A stretch of 26,950 nt of DNA from Candidatus Shapirobacteria bacterium UBA1420 (GTDB lineage: Bacteria; Patescibacteriota; Microgenomatia; UBA12405). Position numbers and translations under genes: made by a program. The notes beneath the pieces are model-generated. The model was not told where the DNA came from. It was given only the letters and a program-made list of their open reading frames with translations, and did no database searches. Shown here piece by piece: positions 1-6,737 of this stretch; the stretch's first letter is position 1, and the number at the start of each line of letters is the position of its first letter. The DNA lies in contig DBPM01000010.1 in the NCBI GenBank assembly GCA_002304845.1, positions 1 through 26,950 of the forward strand. The letters are read 5' to 3'.

Positions 1-53
1 CCCAAAGCTTTGGCTAATTTAGTATTGATTTCTTTTAAAAAGGTTGAGTTCAT
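1..53 (-). CDS. rplE: Ribosomal protein L5 (uL5), N-terminal fragment cut by window edge
   Basis: Only the first 17 codons are visible; they read MNSTFLKEINTKLAKALG. L5 binds 5S rRNA in the central protuberance of the large subunit. The identification rests mainly on position: in bacterial spc operons rplE follows rplX directly. The short sequence is compatible with the L5 N-terminal helix (KLAKALG before the usual IxNxxxVPK segment). The ATG overlaps the TGA stop of rplX by four bases (ATGA), which suggests translational coupling. The gene continues leftward outside the window. Confidence 0.75.
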   Translation of the reverse strand, partial: MNSTFLKEINTKLAKAL

Positions 54-355
54 AGTTGGCTACCGCATTTTTTACAAAGGCGGGATTTTTGACCGTTTTT
101 GTCAATTGAATAAGCAACTCGAGTTTTTTTCTGACATTTAGGACATAAAAGCATAACTTTGGAGACAGCTAATTGGCCTTCTTTTTCAATAATTTGGCCC
201 TTTTGGCCTTGAGAAGGTTTCAGGTGTTTTTTGAAGAGATTAAGACCTTGGACAATTACAGTTTTGGTCTTAGGGAAAACCTTCAGAACTTGGCCACTAC
301 GACCACGGTCTTTACCTAAAATAACTTGGACTTTGTCGCCTTTTTTGATTTTCAT
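50..355 (-). CDS. rplX: Ribosomal protein L24 (uL24), zinc-ribbon type
   Basis: This 101-residue protein initiates large-subunit assembly by binding the 5' region of 23S rRNA. A KOW motif fills the N-terminal part (MKIKKGDKVQVILGKDRG, then KVFPKTKTVIVQGLN). The C-terminal part has four cysteines as CPKC (71-74) and CKKC (94-97), the zinc-ribbon form of L24. The start at 355 is chosen over a longer frame reaching 466 because it gives the family N-terminus and has an AGGAGG ribosome-binding site 9 bases upstream. It lies 1 base after the rplN stop and overlaps rplE by 4 bases. Confidence 0.96.
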   Translation of the reverse strand: MKIKKGDKVQVILGKDRGRSGQVLKVFPKTKTVIVQGLNLFKKHLKPSQGQKGQIIEKEGQLAVSKVMLLCPKCQKKTRVAYSIDKNGQKSRLCKKCGSQL

Positions 356-356
356 A

Positions 357-725
357 TTAATAAACCTCCTTGGCCATGGAAGCAATTTTATTAAAACCGG
401 CTTCCTTGATTTCCCGAGCAATTGGTCCAAAAATACGGGTGCCACGGGGATTTTTTTGAGAATCAATAATCACGGCGGCGTTGTCTGAGAAACGAATATA
501 GGAACCATCCGGTCGACCGGTTTCTTTTTTAGTACGGACAATGACAGCTCTGACTTTTTCTTTCTTTTTAACTAAAGAGTTAGGTAAAGCTTCTTTAACC
601 ACAGCCAGCACCGTATCACCTAATTTAGCTTGTTTGTGATGGAAACCAACATAGACATGAATAATCTCTAGGGATTTGGCTCCGCAATTATCAGCTGGTT
701 TGAGTCGGGATCGCAGTTGAAGCAT
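357..725 (-). CDS. rplN: Ribosomal protein L14 (uL14)
   Basis: L14 sits at the subunit interface of the 50S subunit, forms bridge contacts with 16S rRNA and is the docking site of silencing factor RsfS. The 122-residue length is the family norm. The N-terminus MLQLRSRLKPADNCGAK corresponds to the usual MIQ..(S/T)xLxVADNSGAK, and the C-terminal segment GTRIFGPIAREI matches the conserved GTRIFGPVARELR. It lies between rpsQ (4-base gap) and rplX (1-base gap) in canonical spc order. The bases just upstream of the ATG (AAAGAT) are only a weak ribosome-binding site. Confidence 0.97.
   Translation of the reverse strand: MLQLRSRLKPADNCGAKSLEIIHVYVGFHHKQAKLGDTVLAVVKEALPNSLVKKKEKVRAVIVRTKKETGRPDGSYIRFSDNAAVIIDSQKNPRGTRIFGPIAREIKEAGFNKIASMAKEVY
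365..370 (-). promoter_or_regulatory. Shine-Dalgarno site of rplX
   Basis: AGGAGG on the minus strand, 9 bases before the rplX ATG and inside the last codons of rplN. It fixes the rplX start. Several neighbouring ribosomal genes (rpsS, rpsC, rplW) have no such motif, so this genome uses the signal selectively. Confidence 0.7.
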
Positions 726-729
726 ATCT

Positions 730-1005
730 TTAAAGGCTGGCTTGTTTAATAATTTCTAAAGTAGTAAATCTTTTAAGTTTAGAGAGAGGACGAGTTTCTC
801 TAACCTTGACGGTATCACCTATTTTAGCGTTTAAATTGTTTTCAGCGTAAATTTTTTTGCGTTTTTTAACAATTTTCTGATAGAGAGGGTGACGCATGGT
901 GTAACTCATTAAGACGGTGATAGTGTTGGTCATTTTGTCAGAGACAACGACGCCGGTAAAAACTTTACCACTAGTAGTAGATTTATTGATTATTCGAGTT
1001 TTCAT
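730..1005 (-). CDS. rpsQ: Ribosomal protein S17 (uS17)
   Basis: A 91-residue OB-fold small-subunit protein that binds 16S rRNA early in assembly. Family signatures are GVVVSDKMTNTITV (the usual GxVVSDKMxKTIxV), the HPLYQKIVKKRKKIYAENN segment and GDTVKVRETRPLSKLKRF (usual GDxVxIxECRPLSKTKxW). The start overlaps the 3' end of rpmC by 23 bases, one of the longest co-directional overlaps here, pointing to coupled translation. The N-terminus MKTRIINKSTTSGKVF is slightly longer than in E. coli. No truncation is visible. Confidence 0.96.
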   Translation of the reverse strand: MKTRIINKSTTSGKVFTGVVVSDKMTNTITVLMSYTMRHPLYQKIVKKRKKIYAENNLNAKIGDTVKVRETRPLSKLKRFTTLEIIKQASL

Positions 1006-1192
1006 GTTTTTTGAGAAGAGTGGTAATTAAAGCCATTTCATATCTCATTTTTTTAAAAACTGAGGTATCTTTTTGGTTGCCCAAATAATGTTTGCTTTTG
1101 GTTTCCAGATACTTTTTTTTCAAATCAGCCAAAGCAGTTTTGAGCTCTGCAGGACTTTTTTGATGGTAGGAAATTTTATCAGTTTTTTTCAT
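983..1192 (-). CDS. rpmC: Ribosomal protein L29 (uL29)
   Basis: A 69-residue two-helix protein near the polypeptide exit tunnel, next to L23, where targeting factors dock. The sequence shows the L29 pattern: a first helix (SPAELKTALADLKKKYLETKS) and a second helix with the conserved RYEMALITTLLKK (usual RRxIARxxTxLxE). It lies between rplP (11-base gap) and rpsQ (23-base overlap), the canonical place. Lysine-rich, as expected. The assignment relies on helix pattern and gene order together. Confidence 0.93.
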   Translation of the reverse strand: MKKTDKISYHQKSPAELKTALADLKKKYLETKSKHYLGNQKDTSVFKKMRYEMALITTLLKKHENSNNQ

Positions 1193-1203
1193 ATTTTGGG
1201 CAA

Positions 1204-1608
1204 TTACTTTCTTTTAACAATTTTGGTAACCATAGGAATCTTGGCGGCAGCCAGTCTCAGAGCCCGATAAGCTTCGGATTCAGACACACCGGCGATTTCA
1301 AAAAGAATACGACCAGGACGAATCACGGCCACATAACCTTTAACATCACCCTTACCGGCACCTAAAGGAGCACCAGCACCTTTTTCAGTAATAGGCTTGT
1401 CAGGAAAAATTCTAATCCAAGTACGACCATTTCTTTTGGTGGCATTGGCAATAGCTCGACGAGCAGCTTCGATTTGATTAGCCGTCATCCAACCGCAGGC
1501 CATAGCTTTGAGGCCATATTCACCGAAGGTAACAAGATTGCCTTTAGAATGACCACACATACGGCCACGGAATTGTTTTCGGTATTTAGTGCGGGAAGGT
1601 TGTAACAT
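1204..1608 (-). CDS. rplP: Ribosomal protein L16 (uL16)
   Basis: L16 contacts the A- and P-site tRNA elbow and the peptidyl-transferase region and is a late assembly protein. The 134-residue length is normal. Conserved segments are MLQPSRTKYRKQFRGR, FGEYGLKA, TANQIEAARRAI, WIRIFPDKPITEK and LAAAKIPM. The loop after PITEK is unusual: the position of E. coli Arg81 (in the RMGKGKG motif, hydroxylated there by RoxA/YcfD) is Pro81, and the motif reads PLGAGKG. It has 11- and 4-base gaps to rpmC and rpsC. The identity is certain; the loop change is reported separately. Confidence 0.97.
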   Translation of the reverse strand: MLQPSRTKYRKQFRGRMCGHSKGNLVTFGEYGLKAMACGWMTANQIEAARRAIANATKRNGRTWIRIFPDKPITEKGAGAPLGAGKGDVKGYVAVIRPGRILFEIAGVSESEAYRALRLAAAKIPMVTKIVKRK

Positions 1609-1612
1609 AATT

Positions 1613-2257
1613 TTAAGAGGTTAAACAAAGATAAACTTTAACACCGATGTAACCGGAACGAGTCAGACAAGGGACCTCGGCATAATCAATGCGAGCTTTA
1701 ATGGTAGAGAGAGGTACTTGACCTTGATGAAATTTTTCGCGACGACTGATTTCAGCGCCATTGATACGTCCGGAAAGAATGACTTTAATACCTTTAACAC
1801 CGGCAGTCATGGCTTTTTCAATCGCATTAAGAACTACTCGTCGATAAGGCATGCGCTTGGCAAGCTGATAAGAAATTTTCTCAGCAATTAGTTTGGCGGA
1901 TAAATCAACATTTTTAAACTCTTCAACTTGAATATCAATACTGGTTTTAACACCTTTTTTATGGGTAATTTTTTGAACTTCGTTTTTTAGGTTTTCCAGT
2001 TCTTTACCACCGCGACCGATAACTAAGCCAGGGCGAGAAACGACTAAAATCAGTTTTATTTTTTTAGTAGAACGTTCGATGCGAATAGAGACTACTCCGG
2101 CAGAATTGAGTCTTTTTTGGAGCATTTCACGGAGTTTATAGTCTTCCAGGAGAATTTTTTTGTATTTACTTTTAGAGGCATACCAAGAGGACAACCACTC
2201 TTGAGAGTGGGGATGAGTTTTCAGTCTGAATGAAATTGGATTAATTTTTTGACCCAT
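1613..2257 (-). CDS. rpsC: Ribosomal protein S3 (uS3)
   Basis: S3 forms part of the mRNA entry tunnel and contributes to helicase activity on structured mRNA. Its 214 residues contain the N-terminal MGQKINPISFRL motif, a KH RNA-binding domain with the GxxG-type loop VIGRGGKELENLK, and the C-terminal S3 domain with GRINGAEISRREKFHQG (usual GRLGGAEIARxExYxxG) and GYIGVKVYL (usual GxIGVKVWI). It ends shortly after this strand and lacks the long basic tail of many homologues. Packed between rplV (2-base gap) and rplP. Confidence 0.97.
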   Translation of the reverse strand: MGQKINPISFRLKTHPHSQEWLSSWYASKSKYKKILLEDYKLREMLQKRLNSAGVVSIRIERSTKKIKLILVVSRPGLVIGRGGKELENLKNEVQKITHKKGVKTSIDIQVEEFKNVDLSAKLIAEKISYQLAKRMPYRRVVLNAIEKAMTAGVKGIKVILSGRINGAEISRREKFHQGQVPLSTIKARIDYAEVPCLTRSGYIGVKVYLCLTS

Positions 2258-2259
2258 AG

Positions 2260-2694
2260 TTAAGATTTAACCTCACCTTTGAGGATAATTAACAAACGAC
2301 TATGACGTTTAATAATGATCCCACGAGAAAAACGAGAACCGTGAGATTTGTCCATGCGCTTAATTTTTTGACCTTCATTGACAATGATACTGTCAAATTT
2401 AAGACTGGTTTCGGAGAGATTATAATTGTTTTTGGCTACAGATACAACTGTTTTAATAGCTCGACTGAGAGCTCGGGCAGCGGCGGTATTGGTGAAAGAG
2501 AGTTCTAAGGCTGCCTGTTGAGGTGACATTTTCTTGATAGAATTGGCCAAAAGTCGAAGTTTTCTGGGAGAAACTTTGAGATTTTTATCTTGATAACGAC
2601 AGGTCTTAAATTCTTGTTTGACCACCACCGGCGCCTCCTTGAGAGGAGTGGTTTTTTTAGCGGTAGTGGTATTTTTTTTGATAGTTTTTACCAT
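2260..2694 (-). CDS. rplV: Ribosomal protein L22 (uL22) with N-terminal extension
   Basis: L22 lines the nascent-peptide exit tunnel with its long beta-hairpin. The core starts around residue 39 (LKVSPRKLRLLA, usual xRxSPxKxRLVA), continues with alpha-helical ALELSFTNTAAARALSRAIK, and holds the tunnel hairpin around VNEGQKIKRMDKSHGSR (usual VDEGPxxKRxxPRAxGR). At 144 residues it is longer than the usual ~110: about 30 Lys/Thr-rich residues precede the core with no internal Met that could serve as a later start. The hairpin tip also appears about two residues longer than in E. coli. The 2-base gap to rpsS fits the operon. Confidence 0.95.
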   Translation of the reverse strand: MVKTIKKNTTTAKKTTPLKEAPVVVKQEFKTCRYQDKNLKVSPRKLRLLANSIKKMSPQQAALELSFTNTAAARALSRAIKTVVSVAKNNYNLSETSLKFDSIIVNEGQKIKRMDKSHGSRFSRGIIIKRHSRLLIILKGEVKS

Positions 2695-2696
2695 AA

Positions 2697-2972
2697 TTAG
2701 GTCTTTTCAATAACACGTTTAACGACACGACCATGACCTTTGAAGGTGCGAGTAAGGGCAAATTCGCCAAAACGATGACCAACCATATCTTCAGTAACGT
2801 AAACCTCGATAAATCGGCGACCATTGTGAACGGCATAGTGGTGGCCAACAAAATCAGGAGAGATTTGACTGCCACGAGCATAGGTTTTGATAGGTTCAGA
2901 ACCTTTAGCAGCAGCAGTCTTTTTAATTAGTTTAGCGTCAATATAAGGGCCTTTTTTAGATGATCTGGACAT
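2697..2972 (-). CDS. rpsS: Ribosomal protein S19 (uS19)
   Basis: S19 binds the 30S head with S13 and contacts the A-site finger and tRNA. The 91-residue sequence is typical: MSRSSKKGPYIDAKLIKK, then IKTYARGSQISPDFVGHHYAVHNGR (usual IKTWSRRSTIxPxFVGxTIAVHNGR) and VTEDMVGHRFGEFALTRTFKGH (usual VTEDMVGHKLGEFAxTRTFRGH). It has 2-base gaps to rplB and rplV in canonical S10-operon order. Nothing is missing. No ribosome-binding motif precedes the ATG, so translation may depend on coupling to rplB. Confidence 0.97.
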   Translation of the reverse strand: MSRSSKKGPYIDAKLIKKTAAAKGSEPIKTYARGSQISPDFVGHHYAVHNGRRFIEVYVTEDMVGHRFGEFALTRTFKGHGRVVKRVIEKT

Positions 2973-2974
2973 AA

Positions 2975-3718
2975 TTATTTACCACGTCGTTTAACAATTA
3001 AGCGATTGGAAGCTTTTTTAAGTTTTCTGGTTTTTTTACCTTGAGCAGTCTTACCCCAAGGAGTCTTGGGATGCATACCGGTTGAGGAACGACCTTCACC
3101 ACCACCATGAGGATGAGAACTGGGATTTTGAGCCACACCTCGAACAGAAGGACGAATACCGCGGTGACGAGAGTCGCCAGCTTTTCTTAACTTTTGATTA
3201 GAGTGGTCACTGTTACCAACCTGGCCAATAGTAGCACAGGCGGTAGCCGGGAAAATACGCAGTTCCCCAGAAGGTAATTTGACGGTGGCTTTGTCACCAT
3301 CAATGGATTGAATAAAGGCAGCAGAACCGGCAGATTTAATCATTTGAGCACCACGACCAAGATGAAATTCCAAGGCGTGAATGGGGGTACCAATAGGAAT
3401 GTTTTTTAAAGGTAATTTATTACCCTCTTTAATAGGAGCTTTTTCTGAATAAATAACCTTGTCGTTAACTTTAAGACCAGCGGGGGCTAAGATATAGGCT
3501 TTAGTACCGTCGGTATAAACCAAAAGAGCTAAATCGGCAGTGCGATTTGGGTCATATTCAATGGCAACCACCTTAGCTTCAATATCAAGTTTGTTTCTTT
3601 TAAAATCAACCAGACGAAGAAAACGCTTGTGTTCACCACCACGGTGACGAATAGAAACCCGACCACGAGCATCTCGGCCACTAGTTTTCTTTTTGATAGT
3701 TAATAATTTACTTTTCAT
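2975..3718 (-). CDS. rplB: Ribosomal protein L2 (uL2), N-terminally short
   Basis: L2 is needed for subunit association and lies close to the peptidyl-transferase centre. Its signature DFKRNK, EYDPNRTADLALL, the SH3-like and OB domains, and the loop NPSSHPHGGGEGR (residues 198-210, containing the histidine equivalent to E. coli His229) are intact. The protein is 247 residues instead of ~273: the usual N-terminal KxxxPTSPGRR...LTK segment is absent and the protein starts just before SGRDARGRVSIRHRGG. An in-frame TAA two codons upstream of the ATG excludes a longer start. It overlaps the rplW 3' end by 11 bases. Confidence 0.96.
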   Translation of the reverse strand: MKSKLLTIKKKTSGRDARGRVSIRHRGGEHKRFLRLVDFKRNKLDIEAKVVAIEYDPNRTADLALLVYTDGTKAYILAPAGLKVNDKVIYSEKAPIKEGNKLPLKNIPIGTPIHALEFHLGRGAQMIKSAGSAAFIQSIDGDKATVKLPSGELRIFPATACATIGQVGNSDHSNQKLRKAGDSRHRGIRPSVRGVAQNPSSHPHGGGEGRSSTGMHPKTPWGKTAQGKKTRKLKKASNRLIVKRRGK

Positions 3719-3995
3719 TGTTTAAGCTTAAAATATCAATTTTTTGATCTTTTTTAACAGTGACAACCGCTTTTTTTAAGTCGGATTTAAAAATAGGAGT
3801 CCGGGTTTTCCAATTGGATTTAACTTTGCCTTTGGTGATAAAAATGTTAACAGATAAAGGTTTAATATTAAAAATTTTAAAAAACTCAGTCGCTATCTGA
3901 GAACGAGTTGCTTTTTTGTCGACAATAAAACTATATTTACCCTGTGCTTGGGCGGCGATAGCTTTTTCGGTGACTAAAGGTTTTTTGATAAGCAT
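3708..3995 (-). CDS. rplW: Ribosomal protein L23 (uL23)
   Basis: L23 sits at the tunnel exit and is the docking site for trigger factor and SRP. The 95-residue sequence has the family N-terminus LIKKPLVTEKA, the central YSFIVDKKATRSQI (usual YxFxVxxxANKxEI) and FNIKPLSVNIFITKGK (usual FxVxVxxVNTxxxxGK). The C-terminal strand reads KKAVVTVKKDQKID. It is 1 base after the rplD stop and overlaps rplB by 11 bases. The length is normal. Confidence 0.96.
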   Translation of the reverse strand: MLIKKPLVTEKAIAAQAQGKYSFIVDKKATRSQIATEFFKIFNIKPLSVNIFITKGKVKSNWKTRTPIFKSDLKKAVVTVKKDQKIDILSLNNEK

Positions 3996-3996
3996 A

Positions 3997-4632
3997 TTAT
4001 TTTTGAAGTTGTTTTAGGGCGGTAGGAGTGAAAATTAAAAATGATTGCCGACTTAACTGGTAACTATTAAGAGAATTAGTCGATAACAGACTCACCTCAG
4101 GTAGGTTACCAAAAGCTTTTTTAACGTTTTTTGGTTGACGACTGGTTATAATAGCAAAACGACGACTTTTTGCCAAGGAGTTTTCGACTTTTTTGAGCTC
4201 AGTAATGAGTTTGACAGCGACTTTAGTTTTGGCTTCAATGGTAGAAATTTTATCAATTAAAATAATGGCTTTGTTTTTAGCAAATTTAGTCAGTAAAGAG
4301 CGCAGAGCGGCTTGGCGAAGTTGTTGGGACATTTTAAGCTTGGGAAACTGATTACCAGTAGGAGCGTGAGCGGAACCACCACCAACAAATTGAGGTGCCT
4401 TGGCAGTACTGTGACGGGCTTGTCCAGTCCCCTTTTGAGCGTACATTTTTTTAGTGGTACCAGCAACCTCACCGCGATGTTTAACTTTGGCATGAGCAGA
4501 ACGTTGGTTATTGAGATAGACACGAATGGATTGAGCAATCAATTGGTCATTAATCTTGGCATCAAAAATAGCCTTAGGTAAGGTGATTTCTTTGATGACT
4601 TTACCGGAGAGATCGTAGAGATTAGCTTTCAT
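3997..4632 (-). CDS. rplD: Ribosomal protein L4 (uL4)
   Basis: L4 extends a loop into the exit tunnel constriction and in enterobacteria also represses the S10 operon. The 211-residue protein begins MKANLYDLSGK; this internal ATG is preferred over an upstream frame start at 4692 because the family begins here and the longer frame would run through the rplC end. The tunnel loop reads KKMYAQKGTGQARHST, matching the usual KKPWRQKGTGRARxGS except that the Arg after GTG is Gln. The globular part carries the AALRSLLTKFAKNKAIIL helix. It is 1 base downstream of rplC. Confidence 0.95.
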   Translation of the reverse strand: MKANLYDLSGKVIKEITLPKAIFDAKINDQLIAQSIRVYLNNQRSAHAKVKHRGEVAGTTKKMYAQKGTGQARHSTAKAPQFVGGGSAHAPTGNQFPKLKMSQQLRQAALRSLLTKFAKNKAIILIDKISTIEAKTKVAVKLITELKKVENSLAKSRRFAIITSRQPKNVKKAFGNLPEVSLLSTNSLNSYQLSRQSFLIFTPTALKQLQK

Positions 4633-4633
4633 A

Positions 4634-5188
4634 TTATTTTTTAAATAGAGTAAGCCAAGAATTGTAATGACCGGGAACAGCGCCGGAAACATAAATTAGA
4701 TTGTTTTCCGGATCAATTTTAACTATCTTGAGATTTAAGATGGTAGTAGTGGTATTGCCGTAATGTCCGGGCATTTTTTTACCCCTGACAACTTTACCGG
4801 GGGTTTGAGCACCAATGGAACCTGGGGCACGAGTGCGGTCAGATTGACCGCCGGTGACAGGTTGACGACGGAAATTGTGGCGTTTGATGACACCGGCAAA
4901 ACCACGACCTTTACTGGTACCAGTAACAGAAATATTGTCACCTTCGGCAAAAATAGAATCAACTTTAATTTCAGACTTAAGTTTGGGTAATTCTTCTCCG
5001 GTGGTAGCAAACTCGATTAATTTATTACCCAACTGAAGTTGAAGAGCAGAATAGCCGTGTTTTTCGGGAGTCCTGATTTCTTTGACTGTTAAAGGTTTGG
5101 CTTCCAGAACAGTAACCGCCAAACGTTGACCTTTAGCATCAAAAAGGCTGGTCATGGTTTTTTTTCTAGCGAGAAATCCGGATATCAT
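4634..5188 (-). CDS. rplC: Ribosomal protein L3 (uL3)
   Basis: L3 is an early-binding large-subunit protein whose long loop approaches the peptidyl-transferase centre. The start ISGFLARKKTMTSLF aligns with the family's IxGLxGKKxGMTxxF, supporting the ATG at 5188 rather than the internal Met at residue 12. The central FAGVIKRHNFRRQPVTGGQSD and the loop RAPGSIGAQTPGKVVRGKKM, then PGHYGN, are the L3 signature. At 184 residues it is on the short side of the ~205-residue family norm. It has a 9-base gap to rpsJ. No clear ribosome-binding motif precedes the ATG. Confidence 0.96.
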   Translation of the reverse strand: MISGFLARKKTMTSLFDAKGQRLAVTVLEAKPLTVKEIRTPEKHGYSALQLQLGNKLIEFATTGEELPKLKSEIKVDSIFAEGDNISVTGTSKGRGFAGVIKRHNFRRQPVTGGQSDRTRAPGSIGAQTPGKVVRGKKMPGHYGNTTTTILNLKIVKIDPENNLIYVSGAVPGHYNSWLTLFKK

Positions 5189-5197
5189 AGGGGAAAA

Positions 5198-5506
5198 TTA
5201 CATTTTAACTTCAACTTCAACTCCGGAAGGAAGGTCAAGATGCTGCAAACTATCAACAGTACGCAGACTGGTACTAAAAATATCGATTAATCTTTTGTGA
5301 GTCAAAATTTGATAGTGATTTCGGGCATTTTTGTCAGTATGAGGACTGGTTAGAACAGTAAAAACTTTTCGAGCAGTAGGTAAGGGAATGGGACCTTGAA
5401 CGGTGGCGCCAGCAGTAACGGCGGCTTCAACAATCTTGACCGCCGCCTCGTCGATGAGGCGGTGGTCAAAAGATTTCAATCTAATCCGAATCCGATTACC
5501 TTTCAT
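5198..5506 (-). CDS. rpsJ: Ribosomal protein S10 (uS10)
   Basis: A 102-residue 30S-head protein; in E. coli (as NusE) it also joins antitermination complexes and couples ribosomes to NusG. Family signatures are IRIRLKSFDHRLIDEAA (usual IRIRLKAFDHRLIDxSA), GPIPLPTARKVFTVLTSPHTDKNARNHYQILTHKRLIDI and the terminal LDLPSGVEVEVKM. It follows tuf by 3 bases, so in this genome the S10 operon is physically fused to the end of the str genes and is probably transcribed from the tuf promoter. Confidence 0.97.
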   Translation of the reverse strand: MKGNRIRIRLKSFDHRLIDEAAVKIVEAAVTAGATVQGPIPLPTARKVFTVLTSPHTDKNARNHYQILTHKRLIDIFSTSLRTVDSLQHLDLPSGVEVEVKM

Positions 5507-5509
5507 GGT

Positions 5510-6682
5510 TTATTTGATAACTTCAGTGATAGCACCGGCACCGACAGTCAAGCCACCTTCGCGAATAGCGAAACGGAAGCCTTTTTCCATAGCTACCGGT
5601 TTAATTAATTTAATAGTAACGTTAGCGTTGTCGCCAGGCATAATCATTTCAACACCATCAGGAAGAGTAACTTCACCAGTAACATCGGCAACACCTATGA
5701 AAACCTGAGGTCGGTAACCAGCAAAGATGGGAGTATGACGACCACCTTCTTCTTTTTTCAGAAGAACAACTTCGGCTTTAAACTCAGTGTTAGGAGTAAT
5801 GGTACCAGGCTTGGCCAAGACTTGACCACGCTCGATATCGTCTTTTTCTACTCCACGCAGAAGTAAACCGACGTTGTCGCCAGCTTGACCTTGATCAAGT
5901 TGTTTATGGAACATTTCGACTCCGGTGACAACAGCTTTGCGGGTATCACGAAGACCGACAATTTCGACTTCGTCATTAACCTTGACAACACCGCGATCAA
6001 TTCTACCGGTGGCGACAGTACCCCGACCTTTGATAGAGAAAACATCTTCAATCGGCATCATAAAAGGTTTGTCTAAATCACGAGTAGGCTCAGGAATATA
6101 GGTATCCAAGGCTTCCATTAATTTCTTGATAGATTCGACACCATCAGCTTCACCATTAAGAGCTTTAAGAGCGGAACCACGGATGATAGGAGTTTCATCA
6201 CCAGGAAAACCGTATTTGGTCAAAAGATCACGAATTTCCATTTCGACCAAGTCTAAGAATTCAGGATCAGAAACCAAATCAACTTTGTTTAAGAAAACGA
6301 CAATAGCAGGAACATTAACTTGTTTAGCTAACAAAACGTGCTCACGAGTCTGAGGCATGGGACCGTCAGGAGCAGAAACGACTAAAATAGCACCATCCAT
6401 CTGAGCAGCACCAGTAATCATGTTTTTGACGTAGTCAGCATGTCCGGGACAGTCAATATGGGCGTAATGTCTCTTGTCAGTTTCGTATTCGACGTGAGAG
6501 ATAGCAATAGTAACGATTTTGCTAGAATCACGAACGGTACCGCCTTTGGCGATATCGGCGTAAGACTTAGCATTGCCTTGAACTTTGGTAATAGCCGCAG
6601 TCAAGGTAGTTTTACCATGGTCAACGTGACCAATAGTACCAACGTTGACATGAGGTTTGTTTCTTTGAAAGACATCTGCCAT
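5510..6682 (-). CDS. tuf: Elongation factor Tu with divergent switch I
   Basis: EF-Tu delivers aminoacyl-tRNA to the ribosomal A site as a GTP complex. The 390-residue sequence has G1 GHVDHGKT (18-25), G3 DCPGHADY (78-84, with the catalytic-type histidine), G4 NKVD and the SALKAL G5 segment, followed by domains 2 (KGRGTVATGRIDRG) and 3. The switch I region is not canonical: instead of APEEKARGITIN it reads AKGGTVRDSSKIVTIA (45-60), keeping only the Mg-binding threonine (Thr58). The reading frame is continuous there. Near the C-terminus the usual REGGRTVGAG is REGGLTVGAG. The gene has its own upstream promoter and is followed by rpsJ after 3 bases. Confidence 0.97.
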   Translation of the reverse strand: MADVFQRNKPHVNVGTIGHVDHGKTTLTAAITKVQGNAKSYADIAKGGTVRDSSKIVTIAISHVEYETDKRHYAHIDCPGHADYVKNMITGAAQMDGAILVVSAPDGPMPQTREHVLLAKQVNVPAIVVFLNKVDLVSDPEFLDLVEMEIRDLLTKYGFPGDETPIIRGSALKALNGEADGVESIKKLMEALDTYIPEPTRDLDKPFMMPIEDVFSIKGRGTVATGRIDRGVVKVNDEVEIVGLRDTRKAVVTGVEMFHKQLDQGQAGDNVGLLLRGVEKDDIERGQVLAKPGTITPNTEFKAEVVLLKKEEGGRHTPIFAGYRPQVFIGVADVTGEVTLPDGVEMIMPGDNANVTIKLIKPVAMEKGFRFAIREGGLTVGAGAITEVIK

Positions 6683-6706
6683 ATGTTTTTATTTTTTAAA
6701 AAATAC

Positions 6707-6722
6707 TCCCGCTTTCGCGGAA
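6707..6722 (-). other. Small GNRA-type hairpin in the tuf leader
   Basis: On the minus strand UUCCGC-GAAA-GCGGGA can fold into a six-pair stem (one G-U pair) closed by a GAAA tetraloop, about 25 bases before the tuf ATG. No uridine run follows directly, so it is not a classical terminator. It may stabilise the leader or hide the GGGAG stretch, the only purine-rich ribosome-binding-like sequence upstream of tuf. Function is inference. Confidence 0.35.
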
Positions 6723-6737
6723 AATTAATAACAATTA

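Noticed and set aside
50..52. Possible recoding of UGA to glycine, as in some Patescibacteria
   Set aside because: UGA ends rplX exactly at the expected L24 C-terminus and also ends the 267-residue ORF; conserved glycines are encoded by GGN codons throughout.
6500..6562. Paired frameshifts as the cause of the odd EF-Tu switch I
   Set aside because: The segment resumes in the same frame with perfect conserved blocks on both sides, and it retains the Thr and following hydrophobic residues at the right place; alternate frames do not give RGITI.
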